From contig NZ_SZZM01000007.1 of assembly GCF_005281615.1 (NCBI RefSeq), positions 186,001 to 250,000 on the forward strand: a stretch of DNA of 64,000 bases, read 5' to 3'. Positions 9,370 through 19,160 of this stretch are shown here, one piece after another (the stretch's first letter is position 1; each line of letters begins with the position of its first letter). The notes beneath the pieces were generated by a model, which did no database searches, was not told where the DNA came from, and saw only the letters and a program-made list of their open reading frames with translations. This stretch comes from Rhodoligotrophos defluvii. GTDB lineage: Bacteria; Pseudomonadota; Alphaproteobacteria; Rhizobiales; Im1. The position numbers were made by a program, and so were the translations under genes.

Positions 9370-11832
9370 ATGGTCGTCGGGGTCGAAACAGCTAGACTGC
9401 CTGCCGCGGAGTCCCCGCGCCGCCAGGTCAGGATCGAGGCACAGCCCAGCCAGCGCCGCATTCCGGCGAAGCTGGGGGTGTTCCTGGTGATCACCTCGAT
9501 CGTGACGGGACTCGCCACCTATTCGATCCTGACCGGGCTCACCCCGCTCGAGCCGACGCCGGACCTCATCGTCACCCTGCTCGGGGTGAACCTGGTCCTG
9601 GTCATGTCCATGGCCGCCCTGATCGCCTGGCAGGCCTACGTGCTGTGGCAGGCGCGCCGGCAGGGCATCGCGGGCGCCAGCCTCCACATCCGCATCGTCT
9701 CGCTGTTCTCCATCATCGCGGCCTTGCCGGCCATCATCGTGGCCCTGTTCGCGACCGTGACCCTCAATCGCGGCCTCGACACCTGGTTTTCGGAGCGCAC
9801 CCGCGAGATCGTCGACACCGCCGTCAACGTGGCGGAGACCTATATCGCCGAGCATGGGGAGGTCATCCGCGGCGACGTTGCCGCCATTGCCGCCGATCTT
9901 AGCCGCCGCAAGCTGGAGTTCGACACCGACCGGGAACAGTTCACCCGTCGGCTTGCCACCCACGTGGCCATCCGCGGCCTGGCTGCTGCCTATGTGATCG
10001 ACAGCGACCGCCGTCGCATCGAATCGAGCGTCACCATCAACGACCAGATCCAGTTCCAGCCTCCCAGCGAGACCGAGCTGGCCAAGGCGGCCGAGGGCAA
10101 GCTGGTGGTGGACGGGCCGGGGCGCAGCAATGTCATCCGCGCGCTGCTGAAGCTCGACGGCTTCAACAACTCCTATCTCTATGTGCTGCGGCTGGTGAAT
10201 CCCAAGGTGATCGAGCACCTGCAGCGCACCCGCGAAGGGGTGATCGCCTATGAGGCGATGCAGAACCAGCGCACCGGCGTGCAGGTCACCTTCGCGCTCA
10301 TGTATATCGGCGTGTCCTTCATCTTCCTGCTGGCGGCGGTCTGGCTGGGCCTGTGGCTCTCGGACCGCCTGGTGCAGCCCATCGTGCGGCTGGTGGATGC
10401 GGCCCGTCGCGTCTCGCTGGGCGAGCTGGACGTGAAGGTGCCGGTGCGCCGGGCCGAGGGCGATCTCGCCACCCTGGGGCGCACCTTCAACCGCATGACC
10501 CGCCAGCTCGAATCGCAGCGCAGCGAGCTGATCAACGCCAATGTGCAGCTCGATTTGCGGCGGCGCTTCACCGAGGCGGTGCTGTCCGGCATCAGCGCCG
10601 GCGTGCTCGGCCTCGACCGCACCGGCCGAATCACCCTAGCCAATAGCTCGGCGCAGGCGCTGCTGCACAAGAGCGATGGCGATCTCACCGGCACCATGAT
10701 CACCGACGCGCTTCCGGAGCTGGACACGCTGTTCCGCAAGGCGCTCAAGAAGCGCTCAGGTTCCGCGGAAGGCCACATCAACACGCGTGTCGATGGCGAG
10801 GAGCGCAATCTCTTCGTGCGCATCACCACCGAGAGGGCCCGCGAGGACGAGCAGGGCTATGTGGTGACGATCGACGATGTGACGGAACTGGTGTCGGCCC
10901 AGCGCAACACCGCCTGGTCCGACATCGCGCGGCGCATCGCCCATGAGATCAAGAACCCGCTCACGCCGATCCAGCTGTCGGCGGAACGCCTGCGCCGCAA
11001 ATATGCCAAGGAGATCCGCACCGATCCCAAGGTGTTCGAGCAGTGCACCGAGACCATCATCCGCCAGGTCGGCGATATCGGCCGGATGATCGACGAGTTC
11101 TCCGCCTTCGCCCGCATGCCCAAGGCCGAGCTGGAAGAAGCCGATCTCGCCGCGGCGGTGAAGGAAGCGATGGTGTTGCAACGGGTCTCGAGCAGCGACA
11201 TCGATATCGACGTGCGCGTGCCCGAGGCGCCGGTCGTGGTCGGTTTCGACCGCCGGCTCATCACCCAGGCCATCACCAATCTGGTCAAGAACGCGCGGGA
11301 GGCCGTGGAAGCGCGCGTGCAGAAGGACCCGCGCCATCGCGGCCGGGTCGACGTGGTGCTGTCACGCGAGGGCGACCATGTGGTCATCGGCGTCGCCGAT
11401 AACGGCATCGGCCTGCCCAAGGACAACCGGCAGCGGCTGCTCGAGCCCTACATGACCACACGCCAGAAGGGCACCGGCCTTGGTCTTGCCATCGTCAAAC
11501 GCATCATGGAAGAGCACGGGGGGCAGATCACCTTGTCGGATGCGCCGGCGGCGTATGACGGCGGCGCGCTGGTCCGGCTGCTGCTGCCGGCGCAGGGGGC
11601 GAGCTCGGCGGCAAGCGCGGACGGCGCGACCGACACAGCGCCGACAGGGCTGGCCGCGGCGGGGCAGGGCGGTGATGGCGGCAGCGAGGGGAACACTGAC
11701 GAGCAGGCGCCTGTCGCGGCGATCGCGCCGACGGCGATGCTCGCAACCGCCTCGGCGGGGGCAACGGAACGGAGAGAGCAGAGCGTATCAGGGGCGGTCA
11801 ATCGAGAACCTGGAAACGAGAGGGACCAATAG
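9370..11832 (+). CDS. ntrY: Membrane sensor histidine kinase NtrY
   Basis: This membrane kinase of about 820 residues pairs with NtrX and is linked in alphaproteobacteria to nitrogen, redox and envelope control. In order it has two or three N-terminal membrane helices (starting LGVFLVITSIVTGL), a periplasmic loop of about 150 residues, another helix (VSFIFLLAAVWLGLWL), a HAMP domain, a PAS domain, the H-box [20 protein letters not shown], and an ATPase domain with NLVKNAREA and GTGLGLAI. A low-complexity Ala/Gly/Ser tail of about 85 residues follows the kinase core. The start is uncertain: 9370 (ATG) matches family length, while 9319 (ATG) and 9262 (GTG) are open alternatives. None has a strong ribosome site. 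Confidence 0.93.
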   Translation: MVVGVETARLPAAESPRRQVRIEAQPSQRRIPAKLGVFLVITSIVTGLATYSILTGLTPLEPTPDLIVTLLGVNLVLVMSMAALIAWQAYVLWQARRQGIAGASLHIRIVSLFSIIAALPAIIVALFATVTLNRGLDTWFSERTREIVDTAVNVAETYIAEHGEVIRGDVAAIAADLSRRKLEFDTDREQFTRRLATHVAIRGLAAAYVIDSDRRRIESSVTINDQIQFQPPSETELAKAAEGKLVVDGPGRSNVIRALLKLDGFNNSYLYVLRLVNPKVIEHLQRTREGVIAYEAMQNQRTGVQVTFALMYIGVSFIFLLAAVWLGLWLSDRLVQPIVRLVDAARRVSLGELDVKVPVRRAEGDLATLGRTFNRMTRQLESQRSELINANVQLDLRRRFTEAVLSGISAGVLGLDRTGRITLANSSAQALLHKSDGDLTGTMITDALPELDTLFRKALKKRSGSAEGHINTRVDGEERNLFVRITTERAREDEQGYVVTIDDVTELVSAQRNTAWSDIARRIAHEIKNPLTPIQLSAERLRRKYAKEIRTDPKVFEQCTETIIRQVGDIGRMIDEFSAFARMPKAELEEADLAAAVKEAMVLQRVSSSDIDIDVRVPEAPVVVGFDRRLITQAITNLVKNAREAVEARVQKDPRHRGRVDVVLSREGDHVVIGVADNGIGLPKDNRQRLLEPYMTTRQKGTGLGLAIVKRIMEEHGGQITLSDAPAAYDGGALVRLLLPAQGASSAASADGATDTAPTGLAAAGQGGDGGSEGNTDEQAPVAAIAPTAMLATASAGATERREQSVSGAVNREPGNERDQ

Positions 11833-13221
11833 ATGGCTTCGGATATTCTCGTCGTGGATGATGAGGCCGACATCCGCAATCTCATCGCCGGCATTTTGGA
11901 GGATGAGGGGTATGACGCGCGCCTTGCCCATGACAGCGACAGCGCGCTGGCGGCGATCCATGATCGGCGCCCGTCGCTGATCATTTTGGATATTTGGCTG
12001 CAGGGGTCGAAACTGGACGGGCTCGACCTGTTGAACGTGATCAAGAAGAGCCATCCCGATCTGCCCGTGGTGATCATTTCGGGCCATGGCAATATCGAGA
12101 CGGCGGTTTCCGCCATCAAGCGGGGGGCCTACGATTATATTGAGAAGCCGTTCAAGGCGGACCGCTTGGTGCTGGTGGTGGGCCGTGCGCTCGAGGCCAG
12201 CCGCCTACGGCGCGAGAACGAGGAGCTGAAGGAGCGGGCAGGGGCCCTGGCCGAGCTGATCGGGGAATCCGCGGTCATGCGCCAGCTGCGCCAGTTGGTG
12301 AAGAAGGTCGCGCCCACCAACAGCCGGGTGCTGATCTCAGGCCCGCTCGGCTCCGGCAAGGAACTGACCGCCCGCGTGCTACATGCCTGGTCGCACAGGG
12401 CCAAGGGGCCGTTCGTCATCCTTCCGGCCGCCACCATGGCGCCCGAGCGCATGGAAGAGGAGCTGTTCGGGGTGGAGAATCCCGACGGCACCCTGGCCCG
12501 GGTCGGCGCCTTGGAAGAAGCGCATAGCGGCACCTTGTTCCTCGACGAGGTTGCCGACATGCCGATTGAGACCCAGGGCAAGATCCTGCGGGTGCTGGTG
12601 GAGCAGAGCTTCCAGCGGGTCGGCGGGTCCAAGCGGGTCAAGGTGGACGTGCGCATCGTCTCGTCCACCGCGCGCGACCTGCGGCGGCTCATCGAGCAGG
12701 GGCTGTTCCGCGAGGATCTCTACCACAGGCTCAATGTGGTGCCGATCCGGGTGCCCTCGCTGAGCGAACGGCGTGATGACATCCCCGCCCTGGTCCAGAA
12801 CTTCGTGCGGCAGTACTCGGCCATTTCCGGCCAGCCGCCGCGGGAGATCGCCGAGGATGCGCTGGCGATTCTGCAGACGCTGGAATGGCCTGGCAATGTG
12901 CGCCAGCTGCGCAACAATGTGGAGCGGCTGATGATCCTGGTCGGCGGCGAGCCCGGCACCGAGATCTCGGCGTCCATGCTGCCTTCGGAACTGGGTGGGG
13001 TCATGCCGCCACTCGCCAACGGGAATGGCGCGGAGCAGCTGATGTCGCTGCCGTTGAGAGAGGCCCGCGAGATCTTCGAGCGGGAATACCTGGCCGCGCA
13101 GATCGCCCGCTTCGGTGGCAACATCTCCAAGACAGCCACCTTTGTCGGCATGGAGCGCTCGGCGCTGCACCGCAAGCTGAAGCTGCTCGGCGTCGGCGAG
13201 AAGTCTTACGAACTTCATTGA
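11833..13221 (+). CDS. ntrX: Response regulator NtrX, lacking the sigma-54 GAFTGA loop
   Basis: This 462-residue regulator has a receiver domain with Asp53 (ILDIWLQ), a degenerate AAA+ domain and a C-terminal Fis-type helix-turn-helix (NISKTATFVGMERSALHRK). Walker A is altered to GPLGSGKE. Where NtrC has GAFTGA, this protein reads LFGVENPDGTLARVGALEE, so the sigma-54 contact loop is missing. This is known for alphaproteobacterial NtrX and means it probably acts with sigma-70 or as a repressor. The ATG follows the ntrY stop directly, with AGAGGGA upstream, so the pair is translated together. Confidence 0.95.
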   Translation: MASDILVVDDEADIRNLIAGILEDEGYDARLAHDSDSALAAIHDRRPSLIILDIWLQGSKLDGLDLLNVIKKSHPDLPVVIISGHGNIETAVSAIKRGAYDYIEKPFKADRLVLVVGRALEASRLRRENEELKERAGALAELIGESAVMRQLRQLVKKVAPTNSRVLISGPLGSGKELTARVLHAWSHRAKGPFVILPAATMAPERMEEELFGVENPDGTLARVGALEEAHSGTLFLDEVADMPIETQGKILRVLVEQSFQRVGGSKRVKVDVRIVSSTARDLRRLIEQGLFREDLYHRLNVVPIRVPSLSERRDDIPALVQNFVRQYSAISGQPPREIAEDALAILQTLEWPGNVRQLRNNVERLMILVGGEPGTEISASMLPSELGGVMPPLANGNGAEQLMSLPLREAREIFEREYLAAQIARFGGNISKTATFVGMERSALHRKLKLLGVGEKSYELH

Positions 13222-13230
13222 TCGCCTTTT

Positions 13231-13266
13231 GCATGCAGGCGGGGGCATTGCCCCTCGCCTGCATGC
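13231..13266 (+). terminator. Long GC-rich hairpin after ntrX
   Basis: The arm GCATGCAGGCGGGGGC (13231-13246) pairs with GCCCCTCGCCTGCATGC (13250-13266) apart from one bulged T, leaving a three-base loop. It lies ten bases after the ntrX stop and about 100 bases before trkA. There is no U-run on either side, so it may be a terminator of the GC-rich type or an mRNA-stabilising 3' structure. Confidence 0.5.
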
Positions 13267-13371
13267 GAAGATAACGCCTACGTCTTGGGTATGGTCCATG
13301 CCAATATGGCGCAAGCGCCTTTGCTCAAACGGCGTTTGCACGACCATGCCCGAACTTGCTAGATCTCCTGC

Positions 13372-14751
13372 ATGAAGATTCTCATTTGCGGCGCCGGGCA
13401 GGTCGGCCGTGGCATTGCCGAGCGGCTGGCCAAGGAAGACAACGACGTCACCATCATCGACAAGTCGCCCGCGCTCATCCAGGCAGTCACCGACAGCCTG
13501 GACGTGCAGGGAATCGTGGGCCATGGCTCGCATCCCGACGTGCTGGAGCGAGCCGGGGCGCGCGATGCTGACATGATCATCGCCGTCACCTTCGCCGACG
13601 AAGTGAACATGCTGGCCTGTCAGATCGCCCATTCCCTGTTCGACATCCCGACGAAGATCGCCCGGGTGCGCGCCCAGGGCTATCTCGATCCGCAATGGCG
13701 CAACCTCTATTCCCGCGAGAACCTGCCCATCGACGTGATCATCTCGCCGGAAACGGCAGTGGGCGAGATGGTGCTGCGCCGCCTCGCCCTGCCCGGCGCG
13801 TTCGAGGCGGTCCATTTCGTGGACGAGGCGGTGATCGGGCTGGGCATCCGCCTCGATGAGAACTGCCCGGTGGTCGACACGCCGCTCAGGCAGCTGACCG
13901 AGCTCTTTCCGGATCTCCAGGCGACAGTGGTAGGCATCTTCCGCAACGGCAGGCTGTTCGTGCCCCATGGCGCCGACCAGATGCTCGTCGGCGACGACGT
14001 GTATGTCATTGCCGACCGCCAGCAATCCACGCGGGTGTTGAGCCTGTTCGGCCATGAGGAGAAGCCAGCCCGCCGGGTGGTGGTCGCCGGGGGCGGCAAT
14101 ATCGGCCTCTATGTCGCCCGCAAGCTGGAGGAGCGGCATGGCCGCGCGGTCCATGTCAAGATCATCGAGCAGGATAGGGCGCGCGCCAGCCATATCGCCG
14201 AGGAGCTGAAGCGCACCCTCGTCCTGCACGGAAGCTCCTTAGAGCAGGAGCTGCTGCAGGAGGCGGGCGCCCAGGATGCCGATGCCTTCGTGGCGCTCAC
14301 CAACGACGACAAGGTGAATATTCTCTCCGCGGTGCTGGCCAAGAACGAGGGGGCCCAACAGAGCTTTTGCCTCGTGTCCAGTCCGGACCTCAACCCGGTG
14401 CTCAACACGCTGGGCATCGACACCTATATCAGCCCGCGCGCGGTGACCATCTCCAGCATTCTCCGCCATGTCCGGCGCGGCCGCATCCGCGGGGTGCACC
14501 CGGTGCAGCATGGCGATGGGGAGATCCTGGAGGCCGAAGCCCTGGAAACCTCACCGGTCGTCGGCAAGGCGCTCCGCGATGCGGAATTGCCCGATGGGGT
14601 CCGCATCGGGGCCATCGTGCGCAACGGCAAAGTGTTCATTCCGCAAGGCGGGACCGAGATCCGCCCGCGGGATCGCATCGTGATCTTCGCGCTGGCCGGG
14701 CTGGTCCGCGATGTCGAGCACCTCTTCCGCGTCAGTCTCGAATATTTCTGA
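13372..14751 (+). CDS. trkA: Trk potassium transporter regulatory subunit TrkA
   Basis: This 459-residue cytoplasmic protein gates Trk/Ktr potassium uptake. It is a tandem duplication: RCK_N (MKILICGAGQVGRGIAERL, Rossmann loop at residues 7-12), TrkA_C, a second RCK_N (VVVAGGGNIGLYVARKL) and a second TrkA_C. Length is standard. No TrkH/TrkG channel subunit is encoded in the window, so the partner must lie elsewhere. The trkA-hfq-hflX order after ntrYX is a recurrent alphaproteobacterial arrangement; the gap of about 180 bases to hfq leaves room for a separate hfq promoter. Confidence 0.94.
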   Translation: MKILICGAGQVGRGIAERLAKEDNDVTIIDKSPALIQAVTDSLDVQGIVGHGSHPDVLERAGARDADMIIAVTFADEVNMLACQIAHSLFDIPTKIARVRAQGYLDPQWRNLYSRENLPIDVIISPETAVGEMVLRRLALPGAFEAVHFVDEAVIGLGIRLDENCPVVDTPLRQLTELFPDLQATVVGIFRNGRLFVPHGADQMLVGDDVYVIADRQQSTRVLSLFGHEEKPARRVVVAGGGNIGLYVARKLEERHGRAVHVKIIEQDRARASHIAEELKRTLVLHGSSLEQELLQEAGAQDADAFVALTNDDKVNILSAVLAKNEGAQQSFCLVSSPDLNPVLNTLGIDTYISPRAVTISSILRHVRRGRIRGVHPVQHGDGEILEAEALETSPVVGKALRDAELPDGVRIGAIVRNGKVFIPQGGTEIRPRDRIVIFALAGLVRDVEHLFRVSLEYF

Positions 14752-14930
14752 AGGGGCAGGGTGCTGCGGCGCCGTGCTCTGTTGCAGATCGAAGCGCGAG
14801 TCGATTTATGTTAGCCTGACTTGGGCACCTCTGCCCCAATGCCGTCAGCCTTTTGGTTTAGACGTCGATAAGGACGAGCACGACGTGTGTGTGTGCGGCA
14901 TCGTCTTCAACAAATTACGCGAGAACGACA

Positions 14931-15182
14931 ATGGCATCAGAAAAGCAGCAAAACCTGCAAGACGTATTCCTGAACAAGGTCCGCAAGGAACATATTCCGC
15001 TCACGATCTTTCTGGTGAACGGCGTGAAGCTGCAAGGAGTGATCGTGTGGTTCGACAATTTCTGCGTGCTGCTGCGCCGGGACGGCCTATCGCAACTGGT
15101 CTACAAGCACGCCATATCTACGATTATGCCGAGCGCGCCCATCAAGCTGTACGAGGAAGGCAACGGCGGTAGTGACGAATAG
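14931..15182 (+). CDS. hfq: RNA chaperone Hfq
   Basis: This 83-residue Sm-like protein forms a hexameric ring that binds sRNAs and mRNAs. The Sm1 region ([26 protein letters not shown] in part) and the Sm2 motif with YKHAIS are intact. The short C-terminal tail is typical of alphaproteobacteria. I start at the ATG at 14931, giving [10 protein letters not shown]; longer in-frame extensions are not family-like. The hflX start codon lies inside the last 11 bases of hfq, in another frame, so the two are translationally coupled. In this clade Hfq has been linked to nitrogen-fixation and stress regulation, consistent with the neighbouring ntr genes. Confidence 0.96.
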   Translation: MASEKQQNLQDVFLNKVRKEHIPLTIFLVNGVKLQGVIVWFDNFCVLLRRDGLSQLVYKHAISTIMPSAPIKLYEEGNGGSDE

Positions 15183-16560
15183 ACGACGACAAGGTGGAGA
15201 CGGGCACAGCAGGCCCGTCTCCTTCCAGATCGAAGGGCCCGAGGCCACGCGCGCCTATGTGGTACATGTGGGCTTCAAGCCGGGCGCTCTCGGGCCAAGC
15301 CATGCGGCCGGTCTTCTGCGGGACGAGGCCGAGCGCCTCGAGGAGGCCCGTGGCCTTGCGGCGGCGATCGACCTGGACATTGTCGGGGACAGCACGGTGA
15401 TGCTGTCACGGCCCGTGCCCGCCACCCTGATCGGCGGCGGCAAGGTGGCCGAGATCGGCACGGCGGTCAAAGAGCTCGAGGCTGAGCTCGTGGTCGTCAA
15501 CGCGACCCTGAGCCCGGTACAGCAGCGCAACCTGGAGCGCGCCTGGGGCGCCAAGGTGCTCGACCGCACCGGACTTATACTGGAAATCTTCGGTCGCCGG
15601 GCCGGGACGAGGGAAGGGCGCCTGCAGGTGGAGCTTGCCCACCTCACCTACCAGAAGAGCCGTCTAGTGCGCTCCTGGACCCATCTCGAGCGGCAGCGTG
15701 GCGGCTTCGGGTTCCTAGGCGGCCCGGGTGAAACCCAGATCGAAGCGGACCGGCGGGTCATTCAGGAGCGCATCACCAAGATCCGCGGCGAGTTGGACAA
15801 GGTAAAGGCCCGGCGCGAGCTGCACCGCGAAAACCGGCGCCGCGTGCCTTATCCGATCGTCGCCCTGGTCGGCTATACCAATGCGGGCAAGTCAACCCTA
15901 TTCAATCGGCTGACCCGAGCCACTGTGCTGGCCGAGAACATGCTGTTCGCCACGCTCGATCCGACCATGCGCCGGCTCGCCCTGCCGCATGGGCGCGTGG
16001 TGATTCTCTCCGACACCGTCGGCTTCATCTCGGAGCTGCCGACCGACCTGGTCGCCGCTTTCAGGGCCACCTTGGAAGAGGTGCTGGAGGCAACCCTCAT
16101 CCTGCATGTGCGCGATATCAGCCACGCGGAGACCGATGCGCAGGCTGCCGACGTGCTGCAGGTGCTGGATGCGCTCGGCATCGATGAGGATCGTCGCGAG
16201 CACATCATCGAGGTCTGGAACAAGGTCGACCGGCTGGATGAGGCCGAGCGCACTGCGTTCGCGAACCAAGCGGAGCGGCGCGATGACGTGGTGATGGTGT
16301 CGGCGCTCACCGGCGAGGGCGTGGCCGACCTTCTGGCCAAAGTGGAAGAGCGGCTGGCCACATCTGCCGATATCCTGGAATTGCGCATCTCGGCAGGCGA
16401 GGGCGCGCGGCTTGCCTGGCTCTACGAGGTGGGCGAGGTGTTGTCGCGCGACGACCTCGACGATGGTTCCGTGGCAGTCACTGTACGCGTGCCGGCGGAA
16501 AAGGCGTCCCTGGTGCGGTCGCGCTATCAGGACGAGATGCTGCGCGCCGCCGCCGAATAA
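15172..16560 (+). CDS. hflX: Ribosome-associated GTPase HflX
   Basis: This 462-residue GTPase binds and splits stalled ribosomes. It has the N-terminal HflX domain with a Gly-rich linker ([16 protein letters not shown]) and a G domain with G1 [10 protein letters not shown]3 DTVGF and G4 NKVD. Translation appears to begin at a GTG that overlaps the last 11 bases of hfq; the preceding GAAGG may serve as ribosome site. No in-frame ATG lies close by. It ends the ntr-hfq run and is convergent with mazG, 11 bases away. Confidence 0.95.
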   Translation: MTNRRRQGGDGHSRPVSFQIEGPEATRAYVVHVGFKPGALGPSHAAGLLRDEAERLEEARGLAAAIDLDIVGDSTVMLSRPVPATLIGGGKVAEIGTAVKELEAELVVVNATLSPVQQRNLERAWGAKVLDRTGLILEIFGRRAGTREGRLQVELAHLTYQKSRLVRSWTHLERQRGGFGFLGGPGETQIEADRRVIQERITKIRGELDKVKARRELHRENRRRVPYPIVALVGYTNAGKSTLFNRLTRATVLAENMLFATLDPTMRRLALPHGRVVILSDTVGFISELPTDLVAAFRATLEEVLEATLILHVRDISHAETDAQAADVLQVLDALGIDEDRREHIIEVWNKVDRLDEAERTAFANQAERRDDVVMVSALTGEGVADLLAKVEERLATSADILELRISAGEGARLAWLYEVGEVLSRDDLDDGSVAVTVRVPAEKASLVRSRYQDEMLRAAAE

Positions 16561-16571
16561 GCCGGATTTCT

Positions 16572-17486
16572 TCAGAGGCCGCGCGCCTTCGCCTCGTCCC
16601 ACAAAGCATCCATGCCTGCCAGACCAGCGGCTTCCGGCGTTTCACCCCGCGCTTCAAGGGTCTGCTCTATATAGCGGAATCTTCTGACGAATTTCGCGTT
16701 GGCAGAGCGCAGCGCGTCTTCCGGGTCGATCTTGAGATGGCGCGCGACATTGGCGATCACGAACAAGAGATCGCCGATCTCTTCGGCCATGTCGCTCCTG
16801 CCGCCGCCATTCTCGAGCACGTCGCGCAGCTCGCCCAACTCCTCCGCCGCCTTGTCCAGCACGGGTTCGAGCGATGGCCAGTCAAACCCCACGCGGGCGG
16901 CTCTGTTCTGGAGCTTCGCCGCGCGGCTCAGGGCAGGGAGAGCCTGCGGCACATCATCGAGCAGGCTAGGGGCGCTTGCGGCGCCTGCCCGGCCGGGCTC
17001 ACCGGCGGCCGGGCCGGCGGCCGCCTTGGCCTCGCGCTCGTCGGCCTTGATCCGCTCCCACATGCCGGGCGTAGCACCCCGTGCCCGTGCCGCCGCATCG
17101 CCGAACACATGGGGATGGCGGCGGATCATCTTGGATGTGATCGCCTCGATCACATCGGCGAAGGTGAAGGCGCCGGTCTCCGCCGCAAGCTGCGCGTGGT
17201 AGACCACCTGCAGCTGGAGGTCACCCAGCTCGTCGCGGAGATCGCCCAGGTCGCCGCGCGCGATCGCATCGGCCACCTCGTAAGCTTCCTCGATCGTATA
17301 GGGCGCGATGGTGGCGAAGCTCTGCTGGAGATCCCACGGGCAGCCGCTCTCGGGATCGCGCAGCGCCGCCATGATGGCGAGCAGCGTATCGATCGACTTC
17401 GGGTCGCCGAGCGGTCCGGCGTCGGCGGCGGCCACATCAGCCTGCCGCGGCTCTTCTGGATCCTGAGCAGGGCTGTCACTGGTCAT
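16572..17486 (-). CDS. mazG: Nucleoside triphosphate pyrophosphohydrolase MazG
   Basis: This 304-residue enzyme hydrolyses NTPs and dNTPs to monophosphates as a housecleaning activity. Two MazG units are visible: residues about 30-130 (CPWDLQQSFATIAPYTIEEAYE with the EExxE-type metal site) and about 190-300 (AEELGELRDVLE, AEEIGDLLFVIAN). Between them lies an Ala/Gly-rich linker of about 35 residues (AAAGPAAGEPGRAG), longer than in E. coli. The ATG at 17486 has GGGAG seven bases upstream; a longer open frame reaches 17696 but overlaps the next gene's coding region. Confidence 0.93.
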   Translation of the reverse strand: MTSDSPAQDPEEPRQADVAAADAGPLGDPKSIDTLLAIMAALRDPESGCPWDLQQSFATIAPYTIEEAYEVADAIARGDLGDLRDELGDLQLQVVYHAQLAAETGAFTFADVIEAITSKMIRRHPHVFGDAAARARGATPGMWERIKADEREAKAAAGPAAGEPGRAGAASAPSLLDDVPQALPALSRAAKLQNRAARVGFDWPSLEPVLDKAAEELGELRDVLENGGGRSDMAEEIGDLLFVIANVARHLKIDPEDALRSANAKFVRRFRYIEQTLEARGETPEAAGLAGMDALWDEAKARGL

Positions 17487-17532
17487 AGGGGGCTCCCGAT
17501 ATCCGCCAGTCGCATAATCTATATTATGGAAA

Positions 17533-18369
17533 CTAAATCGGTGGCCCAAACACCACCGGCAGCCGCATGCCGTCATAGGCTGGCTCGATGCCGTCCGGCA
17601 GGCTTTTCCGCAGGCTCTCGTAATCCAGGTCGATATGCATGTTGGTGAGCACCGCATGCCTCGGCCGCATGCGCCCGATCCAATAAAGCGCTTCATCCAC
17701 GTTGAAATGGGTGGGATGCGGTGCCGGCCGCAGCGCGTCGATTACCCAGGTGTCGAGCCCGGTGAGCGCCGGCAGCGCGGCGTCGGGAATGGCGCTCACA
17801 TCCGGCGTGTAGGCGAGGCCACCAATCCGCAGGCCCAGCGCCGTGATATCGCCATGCACCAGATCGAACGGCAGAATGTCGATCGGGCCGCCCGCGCCTG
17901 GGATGCTCACATGTTCGCCCGCCTCCAGTCGATGCGCTTGCAGGATCGGCGGATAGCTCGATCCCGGCGGGGTTTCGAAGCAGTAGCCGAAGCGATGATA
18001 GAGCTCGCGCATGGTGCGGTCGTCGGCCCAGACCGACACGCGGCGGCGGGCATTGATCGCCACGGCGCGCAGCTCATCGATGCCGTGGCAATGATCCGCA
18101 TGCTCATGGGTGAACACCACGCCGTCGAGCAGGCCCACATCGGCCGCCAGCAGCTGTTCGCGGACGTCGGGCGTCGTGTCCACCAGCACCCGGGTCACGC
18201 CGCCCTCGCCCGCGCGCTCGATCAGGATCGAGCAGCGCCGCCGACGATTGCGGGGATTGGCCGGATCGCACGCGCCCCAATAATTGCCGATCCGCGGCAC
18301 GCCGGCCGACGAGCCGCAGCCGAGGATGGTGATGATCCCAGCCGGCTCTTCGCGCGAGGCAGCCGTCAT
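17533..18369 (-). CDS. MBL-fold metallohydrolase (PhnP/lipoate-phosphodiesterase-like)
   Basis: This 278-residue metallo-beta-lactamase-fold protein has ILGCGSSAGVPRIG at the N-terminus, the metal motif THEHADHCHG (HxHxDH) near residue 87, and further His/Asp ligands downstream (TNMHIDLDY). The start GCGSSxGVP is typical of the PhnP-like branch, which includes cyclic phosphodiesterases. No phosphonate genes are nearby, so the substrate is unknown. Its ATG overlaps the tatD stop (ATGA), placing it last in the metG-tatD-MBL cluster, an arrangement frequent in alphaproteobacteria. Confidence 0.88.
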   Translation of the reverse strand: MTAASREEPAGIITILGCGSSAGVPRIGNYWGACDPANPRNRRRRCSILIERAGEGGVTRVLVDTTPDVREQLLAADVGLLDGVVFTHEHADHCHGIDELRAVAINARRRVSVWADDRTMRELYHRFGYCFETPPGSSYPPILQAHRLEAGEHVSIPGAGGPIDILPFDLVHGDITALGLRIGGLAYTPDVSAIPDAALPALTGLDTWVIDALRPAPHPTHFNVDEALYWIGRMRPRHAVLTNMHIDLDYESLRKSLPDGIEPAYDGMRLPVVFGPPI

Positions 18370-19160
18370 GGCCCCGGCACCTTCGCGAACAGGCGATGGA
18401 AATTCGCCGTGGTGATGTCGGCCATCTCCTGAGCGCCGAGGCCTTTGACCTCGGCCAAAACCTTTAGCGTATGAACCACATAGGCGGGCTCGTTCACCTT
18501 GCCTCGCATGGGCACCGGCGCAAGGTAGGGCGCGTCCGTCTCCACCAGCAGCTTGTCCATGGGCACGGCGGCAACAATGTCGCGCAAGGCTTGCGCGGTC
18601 TTGAAGCTGATGATGCCGGAAAAAGAAACATAAGCGCCAAGCGCCAGGCTGCGCTCGGCCAGGCGCGCCTCCGACGAGAAGCAGTGGAGGAGGGGTTGAA
18701 AAGCCCCCTTCCCCATCTCCTCCTCGAGCACGCGCGCCGTGTCGTCTTCCGCCGAGCGGCTATGGACCACCAGCGGCAATCCGGTGCGGCGCGCCGCCTC
18801 CGCATGGACGCGGAAGCCGGCCATCTGGTTTTCCCGGGCGGAATAGCCGTAGTGATAATCGAGCCCGGCCTCGCCGATGCCGACCACCTTGGGATGGCGC
18901 GCGAGTTCCGCGAGGTCGTCCGCCGTGACGTCCATTTCCTCGTCGGCATTATGCGGATGGGTGCCCACGGTGCAGAAGACATCGTCGTAAGCCTCGGCAA
19001 TGGCGCGGATTTTCGCGAATTGCCGCACCTTGGTCGAGATCGTCACCATCTTGGTGACGCCCGCATCGCGCGCGCGGGCGACCACCGCGTCCAAATCGGC
19101 GAATTCCGGGAAATCGAGATGGCAATGGCTGTCTACGACACCGGACACCGCACTGGTCAT
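18366..19160 (-). CDS. tatD: TatD-family metal-dependent hydrolase
   Basis: This 264-residue TIM-barrel hydrolase shows the TatD metal ligands in order: DSHCHLDF near residue 12, [22 protein letters not shown] and ETDAPYLAP. Family members act as 3'-5' exonucleases or D-aminoacyl-tRNA-related hydrolases; the exact substrate here cannot be read from sequence. It overlaps metG upstream and the MBL gene downstream by four bases each (ATGA), so the three are translationally coupled. Confidence 0.93.
   Translation of the reverse strand: MTSAVSGVVDSHCHLDFPEFADLDAVVARARDAGVTKMVTISTKVRQFAKIRAIAEAYDDVFCTVGTHPHNADEEMDVTADDLAELARHPKVVGIGEAGLDYHYGYSARENQMAGFRVHAEAARRTGLPLVVHSRSAEDDTARVLEEEMGKGAFQPLLHCFSSEARLAERSLALGAYVSFSGIISFKTAQALRDIVAAVPMDKLLVETDAPYLAPVPMRGKVNEPAYVVHTLKVLAEVKGLGAQEMADITTANFHRLFAKVPGP

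Noticed and set aside
14782-14812. TTGCAG...TATGTT as an hfq promoter
   Set aside because: The 19-base spacing is too long and both hexamers are weak, so support is insufficient.
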